A DNA stretch of 64,000 nt from Pedobacter rhodius (GTDB taxonomy: Bacteria; Bacteroidota; Bacteroidia; Sphingobacteriales; Sphingobacteriaceae): NCBI RefSeq assembly GCF_027213645.1, contig NZ_JAPWGL010000005.1, forward strand, positions 62,001 through 126,000. Reading direction: 5' to 3'. How positions within the stretch are numbered: position 1 is the stretch's first letter; each line of letters opens with the position of its first letter. Shown one piece after another: positions 59,148-64,000 of this stretch. Below the pieces are notes generated by a model. The model had not been told where the DNA came from. It did no database searches and worked only from the letters and a program-made list of their open reading frames with translations. A program made the position numbers and the translations under genes.

Positions 59148-59176
59148 CGCCCCCTCCTTTTTTCAAGGAGGGGGCG
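59148..59176. repeat. CGCCCCCTCCTT hairpin repeat
   Basis: CGCCCCCTCCTT-ttttc-AAGGAGGGGGCG, a perfect 12-bp stem, 20 nt beyond the stop of the hydrolase gene at 59196 on the minus strand. Could end transcription without a T run or be a REP-like element; shares CCCCTCCT with 59079-59101. Confidence 0.8.
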
Positions 59177-59195
59177 GGAGGTGGTTTTTAAAACT

Positions 59196-61067
59196 TTATT
59201 TAATTACATCAACTTCAATAAAACTATCATTAAATACCGTTTGGGTAGCTTTAATATAATCGGCTTCAGTAGCTTTATATGGATTATCAACAAATTTTTG
59301 CGGGTTGCGGGCGAACAAAGGGAACGCTGTACTTTGCACCTGGATCATGATTCTGTGCCCTTTTTTAAAGGTGTGTAAAACATCCTGCAACCTGAAATTT
59401 ACATCGGTTTTTTGGTTTGCGATCAAAGACTCCGGTTTTTCGAAACTGTTGCGGAAGCGGGCCGGCATCACTTCCGAACGAACCATTTGCCAGTAATTAC
59501 TTAAGGTGATGTTCTTGTTTGGCATGTAAGGGTTATTGGGTTCGTCAGCAGGATAAACATCAATTAATTTTACAATGAAATCAGCATCGGTTCCGGTTGT
59601 GGCAATTTTAAGGTGCGACATAATTTCGCCACCCAAAGTAATATCGTTATCTAAAATCTCTGTTTGGTAAACCAAAACGTCAGGTCTGCGACCGGCAAAG
59701 CGCTGGTCTTCACTCATGTAGTTATGAGGTGTAAAACCCAGCGTTGTGGTTAAATCTTCGGTATAAGGAACGGGTTTTAGCGGGTCGCTGATGTAGTTAA
59801 CAGAACCGGTATTTGCCGGAGCGGTCATGCTTAATTTTCCATCGGCACCCAGGTATAATTTTCGCTTACCGGCTTTTTCCGTTGGCCATTTATCAAAAGT
59901 TTCCCATTCCTTTTTCCCTGTGTCATATAAGTAAGCTTCCGGCAAGCCTGAATTTTTATCCCCATTACCTTTTAAGAAATGGTTAAAGAATTTAGCCTCG
60001 ATATTTTTCTGGTAAAAAGTAGCAATACTATCACCAAAATACACGTTGCTGTGCATGGTATGCCCGGTTTCACGGCTCCACCTGCCATGCCCGAAAGGGC
60101 CCATAACAAGGGTATTGTAGGCATTAGGGTTTTTCTTTTCGATGGTTTTGTAAATATTTAATGGCCCTGATAAATCTTCGGCATCGTACCAGCCACCAAC
60201 AACCATAACCGCAGGTTTAACAGCGCTGTAATGCTTTAATAAACCACGTTTTTGCCAAAATTCATCGTAGTTGGGATGGTTTACCGTTTCCTGCCAGAAG
60301 AAGTTATCCTTATAATATTTATCCGCATTGGTTAAAGGGCCTAAATCCAATGCAAACTGATAACCATCTTTTGTTTTAGGATTTACGATAGTGTTGTTAT
60401 ACCAGGCACCTGTTTCAGCTTTTGTTTTTTGAACACCGAATACGGGAAAAGTAAAAAAGTAGCTTTGAAGAAATGAACCGTTATGGTGAAAATCATCAAA
60501 GAAAAAATCAGAAATAGGTGCTTGTGGTGAAGATGCTTTTAGTGCCGGGTGATTGCTTAAAATACCGGCGGCAGTGTAAAAGCCAGGATAGGAAATGCCC
60601 CACTGGCCAACCTTACCATTGTTATTCGGGATGTTCTTTATCAGCCAGTCGATGGTATCATAGGTATCAGAGCCTTCATCAACATCGGTTTTGGATTTTT
60701 TATTATCGATAACCGGCGTCATATTGGTGAAAGTGCCTTCGCTTTTATAACGGCCGCGAACATCCTGCATAACCACAATGTAACCTTCTTTCATCATTAA
60801 ATCTGAAGGCGCTAATTTGGAAGGAAATTTATCTTCGCCATAAGGTGCAATGCTATAGCAGGTTCGCTGCATAATTATTGGATATTTTTTATCTTTTGAA
60901 GCATCTTTTGGTGTATAAACCGCTGTAAATAGTTTTACACCATCACGCATGGTGATGTAGATTTCCTTTTTAGTGAAGTTTTCTTTGGGATAGCTGCTAC
61001 TTGTTTGTGCAAAGCCTGCAGCAGCCGATAAAAGAAAAATGGAAATAATAAGTTTAATATGTTTCAT
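59196..61067 (-). CDS. CocE/NonD-type hydrolase, likely alpha-amino acid ester hydrolase
   Basis: A 623-residue secreted alpha/beta hydrolase (signal MKHIKLIISIFLLSAAAGFA) with a peptidase S15 domain, cap and C-terminal jelly roll. Nucleophile Ser159-Tyr160 in GQWGISYPGF; Asp295 in GGWYDAEDLSG; His327 in GPFGHGRW. Acidic residues of the cluster that recognises the free amino group in alpha-amino acid ester hydrolases are present: Glu297, Asp298 and the Asp191/192 pair (FFFDDFHHNG). Ends FPLFARNPQKFVDNPYKATE. Such enzymes cleave or make esters and amides of alpha-amino acids, including beta-lactams; the native substrate is unknown. A paralogue lies 6 nt upstream. Confidence 0.9.
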   Translation of the reverse strand: MKHIKLIISIFLLSAAAGFAQTSSSYPKENFTKKEIYITMRDGVKLFTAVYTPKDASKDKKYPIIMQRTCYSIAPYGEDKFPSKLAPSDLMMKEGYIVVMQDVRGRYKSEGTFTNMTPVIDNKKSKTDVDEGSDTYDTIDWLIKNIPNNNGKVGQWGISYPGFYTAAGILSNHPALKASSPQAPISDFFFDDFHHNGSFLQSYFFTFPVFGVQKTKAETGAWYNNTIVNPKTKDGYQFALDLGPLTNADKYYKDNFFWQETVNHPNYDEFWQKRGLLKHYSAVKPAVMVVGGWYDAEDLSGPLNIYKTIEKKNPNAYNTLVMGPFGHGRWSRETGHTMHSNVYFGDSIATFYQKNIEAKFFNHFLKGNGDKNSGLPEAYLYDTGKKEWETFDKWPTEKAGKRKLYLGADGKLSMTAPANTGSVNYISDPLKPVPYTEDLTTTLGFTPHNYMSEDQRFAGRRPDVLVYQTEILDNDITLGGEIMSHLKIATTGTDADFIVKLIDVYPADEPNNPYMPNKNITLSNYWQMVRSEVMPARFRNSFEKPESLIANQKTDVNFRLQDVLHTFKKGHRIMIQVQSTAFPLFARNPQKFVDNPYKATEADYIKATQTVFNDSFIEVDVIK

Positions 61068-61073
61068 GTCAAT

Positions 61074-62942
61074 TTATTTTAAAACGGATACGCTGATGTA
61101 CGAACTGTTTGAGGTATCGTGGTAAATTTTATGTGTTGCTTTTTGGAAATCTCCGGGTTCTGCCTGATAAATATCCATGAATTTCTGAGGATTTCTGTCG
61201 GCTAAGGGGAACCATGAATTTTGAATTTGAATCATGATTTTATGCCCTTTTTTGAAAGTATGCGCAACGTCAGGCAGTGCATAATTAACTTTTGTAATTG
61301 CCCCGGGAACAAAAGGTTCAGGTTTTTCGAAGCTGTTGCGGTATTTTCCACGAAGAATTTCGCCACGAACCAGCATTTCATAACCGCCCATAATGATGTT
61401 ATTCGGGTTAGGTGTTGGGTTTGGCTCATCTTCAGGATAAACATCAATCAGTTTAACCACATAATCGGCATCGGTACCGCTTGTTGAAACCACCAGATTA
61501 GCCAAAACCGGTCCGGTCAAAGTTATATCTTCTGTTAAAGCATCTGTTTGGTAGGTTTTAACATCGGGTCTGCGGGCAGCAAAACGCTGGTCGTCTACCA
61601 TGTATTCGCGGGTACGTTTTGATTGTACACCATCCTGATATGGAACAGGGTTATTCGGATCGCTCACATATTCATCCCAGCTATCCGTCCGGCCAACTTT
61701 TTCAAATGCAAGTTTTCCGCCTGGTTGTAAATAAAGGTTTTTAGTTTCTACTTCTTTTGGCGGCCAGGTGCCAAATTGTTTCCATTCATTGCTGCCGGTT
61801 ACAAAAATATTGGCTTCGGCAGCTTTGAAATCACCCTCACCTTTTAAGTAGTGTTTAAAGAAAGGCAATTCAAATTGTTGCTGGTAATCGATACTGGTTT
61901 TTTTGCCGAATTTAATGTCGCCGAAATAAGAACCATCGCTGCGAACCCAGCCGCCATGAAACCAAGGTCCGGCGACTAAAATATTATTGGCGCCCGGATT
62001 TTGTTTTTCAATGGCTTTATAGGTTGCAAAAGTTCCATAAGCATCTTCCGCATCGAAAAAGCCACCAACAACCATAACCGCAGGTTTTATATTCTTTAAA
62101 TGCGGCAGAATGTATCTTGCGCTCCAGAAGGTATCCAGATTAGGATGCTTAAATAAATCGTTCCAGAACTTAATGCTGTCGGCAAAATATTTATCCTTTA
62201 AATTTTTTACCGAACCTGCTTCCAAATAAAAGCGATAATTATCCTGTATTGGAAATTTAAAACCTTTCGGACCTTTATCCGGCGTAATTGGTTTTGGGCG
62301 GGGTACGCCGAATCCGCTCATAAAACTAAAAGCATCCATTAAAAATAACGAACCTCCATGATGGAAGTCGTCGCCGATAAACCAATCGGTAACGGGTGCC
62401 TGTGGCGAAACTGCTTTTAACGCCGGATGCGCATTCGGTAACGAAGTTGTTGAATAAAAGCCAGGGTAAGAAATGCCATAAATACCAGCGTTTCCATTAT
62501 TGTTTTTAATGTTTTTAACCAGCCAGTCGATTGTATCGTAAGTGTCGGTACTTTCATCGATAGCTGTTTTTCCCTTTTTTAAAGTTTGCGGGCGGATGTC
62601 CTCAAAAGTTCCTTCGCTCATCCATCGTCCGCGAACATCCTGGTACACGAAAATAAATCCTTCACGCATCATTGCAGGGAAATTACCCAAACTTTGTTTG
62701 TACTTATCTTCACCATAAGGTGCTACGGTATAAGGCGTTCTGTTAATCAGGAACGGGTATTTTCTGGATTGATTTTTAGGTATATAAATTGATGTAAAAA
62801 GTTTAACACCGTCACGCATTGGTATCTGGCGTTCCATTTTAATGTAGTTTTCTCTAACGTATGCGGAATCGGATTGCTGAGCCAATAAATCGGCCGAAAT
62901 AAACAGGCAAATAAACAGGCCGAAAATTCTGATGAAATTCAT
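61074..62942 (-). CDS. CocE/NonD-type hydrolase, likely alpha-amino acid ester hydrolase (paralogue)
   Basis: A 622-residue secreted enzyme (signal ending FISADLLAQQ). Same layout as its neighbour: Ser158-Tyr159 in GIYGISYPGF, Asp297 in GGFFDAEDAYG, His329 in GPWFHGGW, acidic cluster Glu299, Asp300 and Asp191/192 (FIGDDFHHGG). Shared phrases include QDVRGR, STDTYDTIDWLVKNI and VKLIDVYPEDEPN. The pair probably arose by tandem duplication and is cotranscribed with 6 nt between genes. Differences near the active site (FF for WY before the Asp) suggest different substrates. Confidence 0.9.
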   Translation of the reverse strand: MNFIRIFGLFICLFISADLLAQQSDSAYVRENYIKMERQIPMRDGVKLFTSIYIPKNQSRKYPFLINRTPYTVAPYGEDKYKQSLGNFPAMMREGFIFVYQDVRGRWMSEGTFEDIRPQTLKKGKTAIDESTDTYDTIDWLVKNIKNNNGNAGIYGISYPGFYSTTSLPNAHPALKAVSPQAPVTDWFIGDDFHHGGSLFLMDAFSFMSGFGVPRPKPITPDKGPKGFKFPIQDNYRFYLEAGSVKNLKDKYFADSIKFWNDLFKHPNLDTFWSARYILPHLKNIKPAVMVVGGFFDAEDAYGTFATYKAIEKQNPGANNILVAGPWFHGGWVRSDGSYFGDIKFGKKTSIDYQQQFELPFFKHYLKGEGDFKAAEANIFVTGSNEWKQFGTWPPKEVETKNLYLQPGGKLAFEKVGRTDSWDEYVSDPNNPVPYQDGVQSKRTREYMVDDQRFAARRPDVKTYQTDALTEDITLTGPVLANLVVSTSGTDADYVVKLIDVYPEDEPNPTPNPNNIIMGGYEMLVRGEILRGKYRNSFEKPEPFVPGAITKVNYALPDVAHTFKKGHKIMIQIQNSWFPLADRNPQKFMDIYQAEPGDFQKATHKIYHDTSNSSYISVSVLK

Positions 62943-62986
62943 TTTCTGGTTTAATTTTAGGAATAAAGTTTAAATATAGAAACTAT

Positions 62987-63012
62987 CGGGATGGATTATA
63001 AAAAACATCCCG
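62987..63012. other. Inverted repeat upstream of the hydrolase operon
   Basis: CGGGATG-gattataaaaaa-CATCCCG, 7-bp arms, 45 nt upstream of the hydrolase start. Possible operator or remnant of a terminator. Confidence 0.3.
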
Positions 63013-63140
63013 TAAAACGTTTGTTAAGAAGCAAAATTTTGGATCGTCATTGCATTATCAGAATTTAGTTAAATTTAGTTAAGCGATAATCTTTTATGTG
63101 TTTTTACCGTCTTATAGATAATTGCTTAAACACAATAAAA

Positions 63141-64000
63141 ATGAGGAAGTTAATAAATAAAGGATTGGTTGTTTTCGCTGCAGCAGCGATGGTGGCAACC
63201 TTAAGCGTGGAAAGTGTTTCTGCTCAACGGCCGAGCCGAGGTGGCGGTGGGGGAGGTAGCATGGGTGGCGGTGGTCGTTCGAGTTCCGTAGCGCCGTCAA
63301 GAGGCGGTGGTTCGAGACAACCTTCAATGCAGGCACCTTCTGGTAACAGAATTGCCCAGGCACCTAACAGGGGAAGTTATAGTCCATCTTATGGTGGCCG
63401 ACCTGAACGCCCGGGTTATCGCCTTGGTTCGGGTTACAGGCCGGGAGCAGGCGTAAGACCTGGCTACGGTTATCGTCCGGGCTATGGTTATCGCCCCGGT
63501 TTTAGAGGAAGAGCTTATTATGGCTACTATAATTATTACAGGCCCTTTATCGGTTTCCGTTTAAATGTTCTGCCTTTTGGGTATTACCCGTTTTATTATG
63601 GCCCTGATCAATATTATTATTCAGGCGGATTATTTTACCGCCAGTACGAAAACAATTACCAGGTTGTGGTGCCGCCGGTTGGTGCAGAAGTTCCGAATTT
63701 ACCATCCGATGCGAATTTAGTAACCATCGATGGCGTAGATTATTATGAATACAAGGGTGTTTATTATACTCAGGGTACTGATAAAGATGGTAAAACAGTT
63801 TATATCGTTGCCGGTAAAGATGGTGTATTAAATACAACGGATGGCCCGGTAGATACCCACCAGATAGGCGACATCATTAACGTATTGCCAGAAGGATGCC
63901 GGGAAGTAACCATTAAAAATGAGAAATATTTTGTTTCCCCTGATGATGTTTATTACGAAGAAGTAATAAGCGGAAACACGACAACTTACCGTGTTATCGG
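63141..64000 (+). CDS. DUF6515-like secreted protein, 5' part (cut by window end)
   Basis: The first 286 codons are in the window; the frame runs off the right edge. Signal MRKLINKGLVVFAAAAMVAT then LSVESVSAQ. The mature N terminus is a low-complexity Gly/Arg/Pro/Tyr region: GGGGGGSMGGGGRSS, SGYRPGAGVRPGYG, YRPGYGYRPGFRG. Then an aromatic beta-rich part (FIGFRLNVLPFGYYPFYYGP, GGLFYRQYENNYQVV, VTIDGVDYYEYKGVYYTQG, KYFVSPDDVYYEE) typical of DUF6515. Function unknown; the Gly/Tyr-rich part may be disordered. Open frames on the opposite strand here are overlaps of this coding sequence. Confidence 0.85.
   Translation, partial: MRKLINKGLVVFAAAAMVATLSVESVSAQRPSRGGGGGGSMGGGGRSSSVAPSRGGGSRQPSMQAPSGNRIAQAPNRGSYSPSYGGRPERPGYRLGSGYRPGAGVRPGYGYRPGYGYRPGFRGRAYYGYYNYYRPFIGFRLNVLPFGYYPFYYGPDQYYYSGGLFYRQYENNYQVVVPPVGAEVPNLPSDANLVTIDGVDYYEYKGVYYTQGTDKDGKTVYIVAGKDGVLNTTDGPVDTHQIGDIINVLPEGCREVTIKNEKYFVSPDDVYYEEVISGNTTTYRVI

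Noticed and set aside
44527..59176. Insertion sequences behind the inverted repeats
   Set aside because: No transposase frame or target-site duplication was seen; the repeats are short non-coding elements.
63112..63837. Two open frames on the minus strand
   Set aside because: They lie opposite a plus-strand frame with a clean signal peptide, family motifs and normal composition that continues past the window end.

Overview
The window looks like a chromosomal segment from a Bacteroidota bacterium, most likely family Sphingobacteriaceae (a Pedobacter-like organism). This is inferred from gene content: gliding/type IX secretion genes (gldK, gldL, gldM, gldN, gldB, sprE/porW, porT), Bacteroidota-type promoters (TAnnTTTG -7 boxes), no obvious Shine-Dalgarno sites, A+T-rich intergenic DNA and an ATP synthase operon without atpD and atpC. 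No rRNA or tRNA gene, transposase, integrase, prophage or CRISPR array was seen.

Layout. 1-480: minus-strand higB toxin and truncated higA antitoxin. 0.8-7.5 kb: DUF4271 membrane protein, hemD, then gldKLMN encoding the type IX secretion motor and ring. 7.6-9.5 kb: a lipoprotein DNA/RNA nuclease of the NucA/Serratia family directly behind a NuiA-like nuclease inhibitor. 9.7-16.7 kb: uvrC, PBP1A and the sprE/porW TPR lipoprotein. 16.8-23.3 kb: F-type ATP synthase operon (atpZ, a small membrane protein, atpB, E, F, H, A, G) with intergenic DNA built from short repeated words. 23.4-31.4 kb: lipoproteins, an acid phosphatase, ruvC, an LPG-synthase-like membrane protein with a membrane glycosyltransferase and an orphan OppC-like permease, a TfoX-like protein. 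31.5-41.8 kb: rnhB, a group 4 glycosyltransferase, gcvT, comB, a patatin, gldB/porT/nadE, a LuxR-type regulator, OsmC. 41.9-50.6 kb: lspA, DinB, lnt, rsmI, serS, SIMPL and cold-shock proteins, a GNAT. 50.7-56.1 kb: fabV, two outer-membrane proteins, a four-gene ars operon without an efflux pump, DinB. 56.2-64 kb: a DUF2807 adhesin-like protein, an M1 peptidase, two tandem CocE/NonD-type hydrolases with the carboxylate cluster of alpha-amino acid ester hydrolases, and the start of a DUF6515 protein cut by the window end.

How the genes fit together. Much of the window serves the cell envelope: type IX secretion, lipoprotein maturation (lspA, lnt) and its clients (GldK, GldB, SprE, the nuclease, several unknown lipoproteins), peptidoglycan synthesis (PBP1A), and periplasmic or surface hydrolysis of nucleic acids, phosphate esters and peptides. 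The most system-like loci are the nuclease-inhibitor pair, the pump-less ars operon with a Cys-tailed DUF6428 protein, and the tandem hydrolases.

The non-coding DNA is unusual. At least seven different inverted-repeat families lie between genes from about 23 to 59 kb, word-like repeats (TATCAAGTA and GATTTGAGA types) punctuate the atp operon and other junctions, and two gaps 23 kb apart share a colinear set of motifs that no gene explains. Several genes have a -7 promoter box only 4-7 nt before the start codon, suggesting leaderless transcripts. All family assignments come from motif reading without database searches.
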